Below, one piece after another: positions 7,735-14,541 of a stretch of DNA of 43,781 nt. Source of the DNA: Streptomyces mesophilus (GTDB lineage: Bacteria; Actinomycetota; Actinomycetes; Streptomycetales; Streptomycetaceae); assembly GCF_011044995.1 (NCBI RefSeq), contig NZ_JAAKZW010000037.1, positions 1 through 43,781 of the forward strand. The letters run 5' to 3'. The stretch's first letter is position 1, and every line of letters begins with the position of its first letter. The position numbers were made by a program, and so were the translations under genes. Below the pieces are notes generated by a model. It searched no databases. It was not told the origin of the DNA and saw only the letters and a program-made list of their open reading frames with translations.

Positions 7735-8253
7735 ATGCGCGAAACCCCAGAAGAACTCGACAGGCTCCAGTCCCTCCTCGACTCCTCCCTCTCCGGCTCG
7801 ACCGCACACCTCCGCTCGATCGTCGAGGGCCGCACCATCGCGGCGGCGCAGCTCACCGGGGTCCTCACCGGCATGTGCACGCTCGCCCTCTCCACGGTGA
7901 CCGCAAAGGGCGAACCGCGGATCAGCGGCGTCGACGGGCACTTCCTGCACGGCCGGTGGCACTTCGGCACGGCGCGCAACGCCGCCAAGGCCCGTCATCT
8001 CGCGGCCCGTCCGGCCGCCAGCGTCGCGCACCTGCGCGGCGAGGACCTCGGTGTGTTCACCCACGGCACGGTGGAGGAGATGAACCCCGAGGACTCCGGG
8101 ACCACGGCCGACTGGCAGGAACTCCTCGCCTACTTGAAGGACTTCTACGGCGACGACACCTTCGACTGGAACCGCGAGGTCGTCTACTACCGGCTGAACC
8201 CGCACTGGATGACCGTCTACGCCCCCGACCTCGACAAGCTCACCGGCACGTGA
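7735..8253 (+). CDS. Pyridoxamine 5'-phosphate oxidase (PPOX)-fold protein
   Basis: 172 residues from the ATG at MRETPEELDRLQ. The split-barrel flavin-binding fold is indicated by CTLALSTVTAKGEPRISGVDGHFLHGRWHFGTARNAAKARHLAARPAASVAHLRGEDLGVFTHGTVEEM, the strand pattern of PPOX-family proteins. Such proteins bind FMN, F420 or haem and often reduce or detoxify small molecules; this one cannot be assigned further. A start at 7633 would overlap the tRNA terminator and is rejected, leaving 7693 as the other option. No strong ribosome site is seen. It converges on the anti-sigma operon, with a shared hairpin terminator just beyond its stop. Confidence 0.85.
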   Translation: MRETPEELDRLQSLLDSSLSGSTAHLRSIVEGRTIAAAQLTGVLTGMCTLALSTVTAKGEPRISGVDGHFLHGRWHFGTARNAAKARHLAARPAASVAHLRGEDLGVFTHGTVEEMNPEDSGTTADWQELLAYLKDFYGDDTFDWNREVVYYRLNPHWMTVYAPDLDKLTGT

Positions 8254-8264
8254 CGCCGGACAGG

Positions 8265-8299
8265 GGCTTCAGGGCCGGCCGGGCGCCGGCCCTGAAGCC
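8265..8299. terminator. Perfect 15-bp hairpin overlapping a stop codon
   Basis: GGCTTCAGGGCCGGC (8265-8279) and its exact complement (8285-8299) enclose a 5-nt loop. The stop of the minus-strand anti-sigma gene (8269-8271) lies inside one arm, and the plus-strand PPOX gene ends 12 bp away. It probably terminates both transcripts. Confidence 0.75.
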
Positions 8300-8793
8300 G
8301 AAAGCGGTACGTGGGCGGTGATGGTCTTGCCCTGGCCGTCGGGTCGCAGGTGGATGGTCGTGCGGGTGGTGACGCGACGGACCAGTGCCCAGCCGAAGCC
8401 GCCCGGCTCGGCCGCGGTGCGATGGGGGGAGAGCGGGAGCGTGCAGTTCTCGTCGGCCACGGCGATCACGACGTGGCCGTCCTCGGCCCAGATCCGCACC
8501 GAGGTGAGTCCGCCGCCGTGCCGGCGCGCGTTGGACAGCAGTTCCGAGCACACCAGTTGGGCGTCGGTCAGGCGCTCCTGCGGCACCTCGGCCATCCCCA
8601 AGGAGGCGGCGTGCTCGAGCATCACCGTCCGCACCAGGTGACGGGCCTGCGCACCCGAGGGGAGGTCGTCCCGGTCCGGCTCAGCAGCCTCCCCCAGGTC
8701 CGAATCCGCCACCGATTCCGCCACCGATTCCGCCGCGGACCATGCCGTTTCGTCGGAGGTCTCCCCGTGGTCGCGGTGGTCGGCGGGGGTCAA
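8269..8793 (-). CDS. RsbW-like ATP-binding protein (anti-sigma kinase type)
   Basis: About 174 residues if translation begins at the TTG at 8793, which overlaps the TGA of the upstream STAS gene (TTGA). Later GTG codons in the Ser/Glu/Val repeat are alternatives. An acidic N-terminal tail of about 45 residues precedes a GHKL ATPase domain: N-box QLVCSELLSNARRHGGG, G1 box VIAVADENCTLP and G2 region GGFGWALVRRVTT. Proteins of this type bind sigma factors or phosphorylate STAS partners at Ser/Thr. It is the last gene of a coupled run (PP2C, cobalamin sensor, STAS, this gene), so it probably is the kinase partner of that STAS protein. Its sigma target is unknown; the SigB-type factor at 13190 is the nearest candidate. 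Confidence 0.82.
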   Translation of the reverse strand: MTPADHRDHGETSDETAWSAAESVAESVADSDLGEAAEPDRDDLPSGAQARHLVRTVMLEHAASLGMAEVPQERLTDAQLVCSELLSNARRHGGGLTSVRIWAEDGHVVIAVADENCTLPLSPHRTAAEPGGFGWALVRRVTTRTTIHLRPDGQGKTITAHVPLSASGPAPGRP

Positions 8794-9203
8794 GAGGCCG
8801 GTCCGTGCCCGGAGTTGTCGGCGTACGAGGCCTCGGGCGTGTCCGCGGACCGGGTGGGGGCCGCGGTGCCGTCGTCGGGCACATCGGTCAAGTGGTCGAG
8901 CGTTCCGGTGATCTCCAGGAGTCTTTGCAGAGCAGTGTTGCGGTGAGCGAGCCGCAGTTCGACGTCCGTCGTCCGCAGTCTGCGGCGGAGCATCAGGAGT
9001 ACGGAGAGCCCCGTCGAGTCGACGTGGTCGAGGCCGGCGCAGTCCACACACAGCGTGCGGGCGCCGGGATGGTCGGCCAGCGCCTCGGACGTCCACCGGC
9101 TGAAGTCCTCGCCGGTGTCGAAGTCCAGCGCACCGACGGCGCGCACGGTCAGCACCGGCTCGCGCCAGGCGACGGTCACTTGGAGACCGGCCCGGCCGCT
9201 CAT
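8790..9203 (-). CDS. STAS-domain anti-sigma factor antagonist
   Basis: 137 residues. The STAS fold is clear: LQVTVAWREPVLTVRAVGALDFDTGEDFSRWTSEAL, then LCVDCAGLDHVDSTGLSVLLMLRRRL. The DST motif in HVDSTGLSVL carries the Ser that RsbW-type kinases phosphorylate. A low-complexity tail of about 30 residues follows (DDGTAAPTRSADTPEAS...). The ATG start overlaps the TGA of the cobalamin-binding gene (ATGA at 9200-9203), and its own stop overlaps the likely TTG start of the anti-sigma gene. The three products are therefore probably made in fixed proportion. It should switch between kinase-bound and sigma-releasing states, reset by a PP2C phosphatase such as the one at 10323. Confidence 0.9.
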   Translation of the reverse strand: MSGRAGLQVTVAWREPVLTVRAVGALDFDTGEDFSRWTSEALADHPGARTLCVDCAGLDHVDSTGLSVLLMLRRRLRTTDVELRLAHRNTALQRLLEITGTLDHLTDVPDDGTAAPTRSADTPEASYADNSGHGPAS

Positions 9204-10291
9204 GCCGCCCGCCCGGGCCGGGGCACCACCAGGGCGCGGCGTGCGGCCGTCAGGATGCCGACCGCACGAGGGAAGTCGCCCAACTGGTGGCGCAGCGAGT
9301 CCAGGGCGGGGAGCAGGCACTGCGGCGGTACGCCGCGGGCCGAGAGGATGCCGGCGGTCCAGGTGACGAACGTCGTGAACAGTTCGGCGTCGTCGACGTA
9401 GAGCGCCGTGGCCAGGAAGCCGACGATGTGGTCGAGGTCCTCCGCGGTCCGCTCGCGCCGGCGCTCGTCGTACGAGCGCATCGCGGCGAATCCGTTCTCC
9501 ACATCCGCGAGCGCCTGCTTGACGAGCTGTGTCCTCGTCCGGCGCACCATCGTGTACTCCTGGTCCGTCAGATGCGGAAGGTCCAGGTCGGGCAGGCGGG
9601 CCGCTCCGGGGCGCGGCCGCTCCAGGCCCTGGGCGAGCAGATCGGCGGCTGCCGCGGCGTCGCCGGCCCACCGCGCCTTCAGCAGGCGCGCGTACCGGCC
9701 CCCGGGCCCGAAGGCCGCTCCGCCCGCGACCACCGGAACTCCTATGGCCAGGCAGGCGCTGATCGCCGAGTGGGCGGTCGGCAGACGGCTGGGCAGGGAG
9801 GAGGACAGCAGCACCGTTTCGGCACCACTCGCGTGGAGGTGGGCCACGAGGTGGTCGGTGGGGACCTGTGCGCCCAGGTAGTCGACGCGCCACCCGCGCA
9901 ACCGCAGCACCTCGGCGACCAGCCGGGCGGGCAGCGCGTGCCACTCGCCGTCCACGCACGCCACGACGGCCCGGCCGCGGGACGGTGCGGGCAGCGCGTC
10001 CGCTGCGGCGTCGACGAGGGCGGCCACGCACCGCTCGTTGATCGCGGTGGCCGCGTGCTCCTGGGCGACCGTGAGTTCGTTCGCGGCCCAGGCCCGTCCG
10101 ACGCGTGCCTGGGCCGGCGCGATCAGTCCGAGCAGCACGTGCTCCACCGCCGCGCATACGTCACCGTCGACAGCGGAGACCGCGGTACGCACCGTGGCCA
10201 CCGCGTGCGTCTCGTCGCAGTGGATCAGCGCGTCCCACAACCGGTCGCTCGACTCGGCAAGGCCGACCGTCTCCCCGCTGATGGTGGTCAT
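9200..10291 (-). CDS. Cobalamin (B12)-binding sensor-like regulator
   Basis: 363 residues. A four-helix cap at about 10-100 (LLGLIAPAQARVGRAWAANELTVAQEHAATAINERC) precedes a Rossmann-type B12-binding domain at about 105-235 (VVACVDGEWHALPARLVAEVLRLRGWRVDYLGAQVPTDHL). Compared with CarH/LitR photoreceptors, Trp68, Glu78 and His79 match the upper-face Trp-Glu-His set, and His118 in GEWH matches the lower cobalt ligand. The residue after Trp68 is Ala, where CarH has its light-state His ligand. The C-terminal 120 residues are helical and unnamed (AEDLDHIVGFLATALYVDDAELF...). There is no MerR DNA-binding domain, so output is presumably through protein contact with the coupled STAS/anti-sigma pair. 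It lies downstream of the PP2C gene. The light or B12 role is inferred. Confidence 0.83.
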   Translation of the reverse strand: MTTISGETVGLAESSDRLWDALIHCDETHAVATVRTAVSAVDGDVCAAVEHVLLGLIAPAQARVGRAWAANELTVAQEHAATAINERCVAALVDAAADALPAPSRGRAVVACVDGEWHALPARLVAEVLRLRGWRVDYLGAQVPTDHLVAHLHASGAETVLLSSSLPSRLPTAHSAISACLAIGVPVVAGGAAFGPGGRYARLLKARWAGDAAAAADLLAQGLERPRPGAARLPDLDLPHLTDQEYTMVRRTRTQLVKQALADVENGFAAMRSYDERRRERTAEDLDHIVGFLATALYVDDAELFTTFVTWTAGILSARGVPPQCLLPALDSLRHQLGDFPRAVGILTAARRALVVPRPGRAA

Positions 10292-10353
10292 GCCGTGAAC
10301 CTGCTCCTGATACGCATCGTGGTCATGCCGTGAACCTGCCCCGGGTATGCCCG
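10284..10353. repeat. 35-bp direct duplication at the PP2C/sensor junction
   Basis: gtggtcatgccgtgaacctgc occurs at 10284-10304 and again at 10319-10339, 35 bp apart, with partial identity continuing to the end of each unit. The first copy holds the ATG of the sensor gene and the second holds the TGA of the phosphatase gene. One ancestral ATGA overlap appears to have been split by a tandem duplication. Confidence 0.85.
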
Positions 10354-12053
10354 TCCACCGCCGTGAGGTGGGCGTTTCTCGGCGCCGCGACGGCCAGCAG
10401 CGCCATGTCGTCATGCTTTCCGTCGCCTACCCACTGGGAGGCGAGCATCTGCACCCGTTCCGTGACGGCTTCCGCCGGGAGGCCGGCGCATTCGGCGAGC
10501 ACCTGGCTCAGCCGCCGTTCGCCGAACATGGTGTCGCCGAGCGGGCCTCCACGGGCTTCCGCGATGCCGTCCGTGTACAGCAGACACGTCTCTCCCGGCG
10601 CCAGTTCGACCGACGCCGTCCTGACGCTGATCCTCGGCAGGGCGCCGATCAGCGTGCCCTTCGTGTCGGCGGCCTCGACCCTGCCGTCCATACGGACGAT
10701 CAGTGGCGGAGGGTGGCCGGCGCTGGTCACGCGCAGCCGCACCAGCCTGCCGTCGCGCCGCGCGGAGACCAGGGCGAGCGTGGCGAAGCGGGTGTGGTGG
10801 GAGGACAGGAGGGCGTTGTTGAGCAGGGTCAGGAGCCGCTCGTGGTCCGCCGCGAACGGGAGCAGGGCCTCCACGGTGTTACGGATCTTGCCCGTCAGGA
10901 CCGCAGCCTCCAGGCCCTTGCCCGCGACGTCGCCCAGGACGGCGAAGGTCTCCGCGGTCTCGTCCGGCGGGCCGCCTTCCTGCGCTTCGTGCGCTGCCTG
11001 CGCTGCCTGCGCTGCCTGCGCTGCCTGCGCTGCCTGCGCTGCCTGCGCGGGATAGACGTCGTAGAAGTCCCCGCCGATCCGCTCGCTCGCCGTCGCGGCG
11101 CGGTAGCGGCCGGAGAAGTCGATGCCCTGGACCCGTTCGATCTCGGGCGGCAGCAGGTCCCGCATCAGCACGCCGGTGATGCGGGTCTGCTCCGCGTAGA
11201 CGCGCGCGGCCGACAGGGCCGCCCCGGCCCGCGCCGCGAACAGCCGGGCGAACGCCTCCTCGGCCTCGGTGAACGCCGCCTCACGGGAGCGCCGCAGCAG
11301 CACCACGGCCCCGGCCGGCAGACCGTGCCCGGGCAACGGCACCACCACCACGGAGCCGATCCGGTCGGCGGCGCCGAACTCCTCGGGGACGACCCAGGCC
11401 GGAACCTGGAGCGGGTCGATCCAGCGGGAGGGCACGGGCGGGAAACCGAGCAGCGCCTCGGGCAGTCCCGGCATCTCCTCCGGGTTCACCGCGACCCGTT
11501 CCTGTACGGCCCCTCCCCCGGTGACGCACCACGTCACCGCGCGGCTGCGTCCGCCGCTGACGCCCACGATGGCGACGGCGTCGGCGAGGTGCTGCGCCGC
11601 CAGACGGGCGGTGACCTCCATGCACCGGTCCACGTTCAGGGACGCGAGCAGTTCGCCCGAGATCTCCTGGAGCAGCCGCGACCGCTGACGTTCGGAGTCC
11701 AACTGCGCGCGCAAGGAGGACACTTCGGCGTCGTCGGCCAGCCACCAGAGCAGCGCACCCTGCGCCGTACGGCCGGGAAAGGCGTCCACACCGCGGTCGC
11801 CGATCCGCCCGCGCGCCGGCTGCGGGAACGCGTCGCCGCCCGGGGTCGCGCGGTCTTCGTGGGCGCGTACGAGCCAGTCCGGTGCGACGTCGGCGAACCG
11901 GGCCCCTGGGTGTGCGGCGGGCAGCAGCACGCCCGCCTCGCCGCTGACGGACACCACAAGGCCCGCCGCGTCGACGGCGATCGACGGATGGCGTGCGGCC
12001 GTGCGCGCCCGCGAGGCGTCACTTGCGTACGTCGGTTCCGGGAAGGAGACCAT
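10323..12053 (-). CDS. PAS/GAF-PP2C (SpoIIE-type) serine phosphatase
   Basis: 576 residues from ATG at MVSFPEPTYAS. In order: a PAS-like N-terminal region (about 20-110), a coiled coil (AEVSSLRAQLDSERQRSRLLQEIS), a GAF domain (about 140-290, LLASLNVDRCMEVTARLAAQHLADAVAIVGV) and a C-terminal PP2C domain. Metal-binding acids are visible in GGDFYD (Asp329, Asp332), GDVAGKG (near 373), YTDGIAEA (near 493) and HDDMALL (near 547). An alanine/glutamine run (QAA repeated about seven times) is inserted directly after the first metal motif. Such phosphatases dephosphorylate STAS antagonists, so STAS proteins at 8790 and 12680 are likely substrates. It heads the run containing the cobalamin sensor. No strong ribosome site precedes the chosen start. 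Confidence 0.9.
   Translation of the reverse strand: MVSFPEPTYASDASRARTAARHPSIAVDAAGLVVSVSGEAGVLLPAAHPGARFADVAPDWLVRAHEDRATPGGDAFPQPARGRIGDRGVDAFPGRTAQGALLWWLADDAEVSSLRAQLDSERQRSRLLQEISGELLASLNVDRCMEVTARLAAQHLADAVAIVGVSGGRSRAVTWCVTGGGAVQERVAVNPEEMPGLPEALLGFPPVPSRWIDPLQVPAWVVPEEFGAADRIGSVVVVPLPGHGLPAGAVVLLRRSREAAFTEAEEAFARLFAARAGAALSAARVYAEQTRITGVLMRDLLPPEIERVQGIDFSGRYRAATASERIGGDFYDVYPAQAAQAAQAAQAAQAAQAAHEAQEGGPPDETAETFAVLGDVAGKGLEAAVLTGKIRNTVEALLPFAADHERLLTLLNNALLSSHHTRFATLALVSARRDGRLVRLRVTSAGHPPPLIVRMDGRVEAADTKGTLIGALPRISVRTASVELAPGETCLLYTDGIAEARGGPLGDTMFGERRLSQVLAECAGLPAEAVTERVQMLASQWVGDGKHDDMALLAVAAPRNAHLTAVDGHTRGRFTA
10990..11049. repeat. 9-bp tandem repeat encoding Gln-Ala-Ala
   Basis: The unit gctgcctgc recurs about seven times with almost no variation. 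It encodes the QAA run inside the PP2C domain and is in frame, so copy-number change would lengthen or shorten the protein by three residues at a time. Confidence 0.93.
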
Positions 12054-12269
12054 GGTCCGGGCGCCGCGACCGCGACACCCACCGCCCTTTCTCGTACGAG
12101 AATCGTTCCTTCCAACGTACGCGCCCGCCGGGAAGCGCACCCGCCCTCCTTCGGGCTCGCTCGCTTCACCACCGCACGACCAGCGCGGACGCGGCTCCCG
12201 GACGCTCCCGTTCACCCGCGAGTTGGACCCTTCGCAAAGGCGCGCGACGGTCGTCGGACCCGTCACCCG
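12054..12269. other. Gap upstream of the PP2C gene
   Basis: No gene is supported in these 216 bp. It contains a perfect 12-bp palindrome, tctcgtacgaga, at 12090-12101, about 40 bp upstream of the phosphatase start, which could be an operator. I cannot identify a promoter with confidence. Confidence 0.4.
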
Positions 12270-12683
12270 TCACCCAGCAGAGGCGGACGGCGAGAAGCAG
12301 GCCGTGACGTCCTTGCCCTTGGGACACGGGTACGCGGACCAGGTGTCGGCGAGCGCGTCGACCAGGAGCAGACCCCGGCCGCCGAGCGCGTCGGCGCCCG
12401 GCTCGCGGGCCTCGGGCGGGAGCGGGGACGCGTCGTGCACGGTCACGTGCAGACACTCCGCGTCCCAGGCCAGCACGAGTTGGGCGGCGCTGTGCGCGTG
12501 CACATGCGCGTTGGTGACGAGCTCGGACACGGCAAGGAGCACGTCGTCGGCCGTATCCGGGTCGGTACGCGACCACCCGAGGTCGTCCAGGCGCTCGCGG
12601 GTCCAGTCGCGTGCCGCCTTCACCCCGGCGCCGATGGGAAAGGACCGTGCCCACCCCACCGCCTTGATGGACCCGTCGTTCAT
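12270..12683 (-). CDS. RsbW-like ATP-binding protein (second anti-sigma pair)
   Basis: 137 residues, a single GHKL ATPase domain of the anti-sigma type. N-box is LLAVSELVTNAHVHAH, the G1 region is VTVHDASPLPP and the G2 region is LGGRGLLLVDALAD. The residue after the G1 Asp is not the usual Gly (DAS), as in many streptomycete members. The ATG start overlaps the TGA of the STAS gene (ATGA at 12680-12683), with gagagg as a possible ribosome site. The pair forms an antagonist/kinase unit that could act on the SigB-type factor encoded just upstream at 13190. The GGGRGLLLVD-type loop suggests ATP binding is retained; kinase activity is not proven by sequence. Confidence 0.9.
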   Translation of the reverse strand: MNDGSIKAVGWARSFPIGAGVKAARDWTRERLDDLGWSRTDPDTADDVLLAVSELVTNAHVHAHSAAQLVLAWDAECLHVTVHDASPLPPEAREPGADALGGRGLLLVDALADTWSAYPCPKGKDVTACFSPSASAG

Positions 12684-13042
12684 GGCAGTTCCTCTCCGCC
12701 GGCCACCGCGCGCACGGCGTCCTCGACCGTCTCGAACATCTCCAAGTACCCGTCGGTCCCGGTGACTTCGAACAGCCGCAGGGCCGGCGGCGGCACCGCG
12801 ACAAGCAGCACCCTGCGGCGGCGCGTCACGAGCAGCACATGGTTGAGCAAGGAGGAGTCGCAGAACGTCAACGCCTCCATGTCGAAGGCGATCGGGCCGT
12901 CGTGTTCCCGCGCGGCATGGGCCGTGGCCTCCGCGACGTCGTTGACGTTCTCGTGGTCGAAGTCTCCCTTGAGCTCGATCACCCACAGCGGGCCGCGGGC
13001 GCAGGACGCCCCGACACCCAGCCAGTGATCACTGAGGTCCAC
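12680..13042 (-). CDS. STAS-domain anti-sigma antagonist (second pair)
   Basis: 120 residues from a GTG start with aaggag 8 nt upstream. STAS core: LWVIELKGDFDHENVNDVAEATAHAAREHDGPIAFDMEALTFCDSSLLNHVLLVTRRRR. The phosphorylatable Ser lies in FCDSSLLNHV, where DSS replaces the commoner DST/DSS-G; the following Gly of the classical motif is absent (Leu). It is coupled to the ATP-binding protein downstream. Together with the sigma factor at 13190, 147 bp upstream, it makes a complete sigma/antagonist/kinase set. The sigma gene is followed by a terminator, so this pair probably has its own promoter within 13043-13138. Confidence 0.88.
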   Translation of the reverse strand: MDLSDHWLGVGASCARGPLWVIELKGDFDHENVNDVAEATAHAAREHDGPIAFDMEALTFCDSSLLNHVLLVTRRRRVLLVAVPPPALRLFEVTGTDGYLEMFETVEDAVRAVAGGEELP

Positions 13043-13138
13043 TCCACTCTCCTTCGATAACCGTCACGACCCGGTTCCCAACAGCGCACGTCTCATGCCT
13101 CGTTCACCCACCCCCACGGGAAAGTGCGCGGGCACAAG

Positions 13139-13179
13139 CGAGGGGCCGCGAAGCGCATACGCGCCTCCGCGGCCCCTCG
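13139..13179 (-). terminator. Terminator hairpin downstream of the SigB-type sigma gene
   Basis: cgaggggccgcg (13139-13150) pairs perfectly over 12 bp with 13168-13179 around a 17-nt loop. It lies 10 bp beyond the sigma gene stop, with no T-run. Confidence 0.7.
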
Positions 13180-13189
13180 GCCGGACGGT

Positions 13190-14047
13190 TCAGGTGGCGA
13201 GCAGTTCCTTGCGGAGCCGCTTCATGATGCGGTTGAGCAGACGGGAGACATGCATCTGGGAGCAGCCGAGAGCCTCGCCGATCTCCTGCTGGGTGCGCTC
13301 CTCCACGAAGCGGAGGTGGATGATCGTGCGATCGCGCTCGTCGAGTTCGACGATCAGCGGGGCCAGCGTGTGGAAGTCCTCGATGCGTTCATAGGCGTCC
13401 TCCTCGGCGCCGATGAAGGCGGAGAGCGGGGACTCGGTGTCGTCGTTCTGACCGGCCAGCGAGGCGTCGAGCGAGGACGCGTTGTAGCCGTTGGCCGCCA
13501 TCTGCACCTGCGCCACCTCGGCCGGCTCCAGCTGCATCAGCTCGGCCAGCTCCTGCACGGAGGGCGTGCGGCCCAGGCGGGTCTGCAGCTCCTCGGTGGC
13601 CTTCGACAGCTCGATCCGCGCCTCCTGGAGCCGGCGTGGCACGTGCACCGCCCACGTCGTATCGCGGAAGAAGCGCTTGATCTCGCCGGTGATGTACGGC
13701 ACCGCGAAGGAGGTGAACTCCACCTCGCGGGTCAGGTCGAAGCGGTCGATGGCCTTGATCAGGCCGATCGTCCCGACCTGGACGATGTCCTCCATCTCCT
13801 GCGGTCCGCGGTGCTTGAACCGCGAGGCGGCGTACTGGACCAGGGAGAGGTTCATCTCGATCAGCACGTTGCGTACGTACTGGTGCTCCCGGGTGCCCTC
13901 TTCGAGGCTGTGCAGCCTGTCGAAGAACGCCTTGGAGAGCTCGCGCGCGTCCTTCGGTGCCACGGACGCCGGGTCCACGACAGGAAGATCGGCCAGCTCC
14001 TGGGGCGCGATCTCTCGCACGGGTGCTGAAACCGTGTGGGTGGGCAT
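13190..14047 (-). CDS. SigB/SigF/SigG-family RNA polymerase sigma factor
   Basis: 285 residues. Region 2 spans about 55-130 (VRNVLIEMNLSLVQYAASRFKHRGPQEMEDIVQVGTIGLIKAIDRFDLTREVEFTSFAVPYITGEIKRFFRD). Region 3 follows (VHVPRRLQEARIELSKATEELQTRLGRTPSVQELAELM), then region 4 (LIVELDERDRTIIHLRFVEERTQQEIGEALGCSQMHVSRLLNRIMKRL). It lacks region 1.1, as is usual for this stress and sporulation group, which is controlled by partner switching. ATG start with gaggggaagg upstream. Two STAS/anti-sigma pairs, a PP2C phosphatase and a cobalamin sensor follow on the same strand, strong context for post-translational control. Which of the nine or so streptomycete paralogues it corresponds to cannot be told from the sequence alone. 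Confidence 0.93.
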   Translation of the reverse strand: MPTHTVSAPVREIAPQELADLPVVDPASVAPKDARELSKAFFDRLHSLEEGTREHQYVRNVLIEMNLSLVQYAASRFKHRGPQEMEDIVQVGTIGLIKAIDRFDLTREVEFTSFAVPYITGEIKRFFRDTTWAVHVPRRLQEARIELSKATEELQTRLGRTPSVQELAELMQLEPAEVAQVQMAANGYNASSLDASLAGQNDDTESPLSAFIGAEEDAYERIEDFHTLAPLIVELDERDRTIIHLRFVEERTQQEIGEALGCSQMHVSRLLNRIMKRLRKELLAT

Positions 14048-14127
14048 GTCCTTCCCCTCCGCTCGTGGGTCAACTGCCGCTCGCGTTCTGCTGCCGCCGG
14101 ATCCAGTTGCCCCTGTCCATGCTTCTC

Positions 14128-14151
14128 ACACATGTTCTGGCGGAACTGTGT
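14128..14151. promoter_or_regulatory. Inverted repeat upstream of the sigma gene
   Basis: acacatgttc (14128-14137) and gaactgtgt (14143-14151) form an inverted repeat with one bulged base and a 5-nt centre, about 80 bp upstream of the sigma start. Possible operator; no factor is known to me. Confidence 0.35.
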
Positions 14152-14173
14152 TTATGGATGACGCGAATTGCTC

Positions 14174-14195
14174 GGATCGGATACGGATCAGATAC
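14174..14195. repeat. 11-bp tandem duplication at a stop codon
   Basis: ggatcggatac (14174-14184) is followed directly by ggatcagatac (14185-14195), differing at one base. The second unit contains the stop of the minus-strand repeat protein at 14188. Confidence 0.8.
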
Positions 14196-14532
14196 GGCCG
14201 CCGGTGAGGCGTGTGAGCGGCCCGTGGGCGGCGCGCTCCGAGCGGCGGCCGGCCGCGAAGGCCGTCGCGGCCACGGTGGCGGCCCCCACCGTCCCTGCGG
14301 TGGTGAGCAGCTTGCGCGCGCGGACGGCGGTCCACGCGGTCGCTGCCAGGGTGGTCGCGTGACTCACCACCGGGGCCGCCTTCGCCTGGACGCTGCCGAG
14401 GGCCGAGCCTGCGGTCGTCTTGGCGGCACCTGCGGTGGTCTTGGCGGTGCCTGCGGTCGTCTTGGCGGCACCCGCGGTGGTCTTGGCTGCGGTGCCTGCG
14501 GTCGTCTCGTCCTTCTGCCGTGTGTTCGCCAT
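14188..14532 (-). CDS. Small repeat-bearing protein, possible SigB target
   Basis: 114 residues from ATG at MANTRQKDETT. Residues about 16-43 are four near-identical seven-residue units (AKTTAGA/T), encoded by 21-bp DNA repeats. A helical Ala-rich segment follows, with a weakly hydrophobic stretch at about 76-96 (LLTTAGTVGAATVAATAFAAG) that could be a membrane helix, and a basic C-terminus. The repeats and composition resemble LEA-like or histone-tail-like stress proteins, but I recognise no family. A close match to the streptomycete SigB promoter lies directly upstream, with its -10 ending 9 nt from the ATG, and the neighbouring gene encodes a SigB-type factor. A function in osmotic or stationary-phase stress is inferred only. 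Confidence 0.7.
   Translation of the reverse strand: MANTRQKDETTAGTAAKTTAGAAKTTAGTAKTTAGAAKTTAGSALGSVQAKAAPVVSHATTLAATAWTAVRARKLLTTAGTVGAATVAATAFAAGRRSERAAHGPLTRLTGGRI
14410..14495. repeat. 21-bp tandem repeats encoding AKTTAGx units
   Basis: About four copies of a 21-bp unit containing gtcttggcggcacctgcggt (with ggtgcc and ggcacc variants). They encode the heptad repeats of the small protein at 14188-14532. Confidence 0.85.
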
Positions 14533-14541
14533 GGCCTTCGA

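Noticed and set aside
10347..13028. 893-codon open frame on the plus strand opposite the phosphatase and STAS genes
   Set aside because: It crosses several well-supported minus-strand genes and shows no protein-like pattern.
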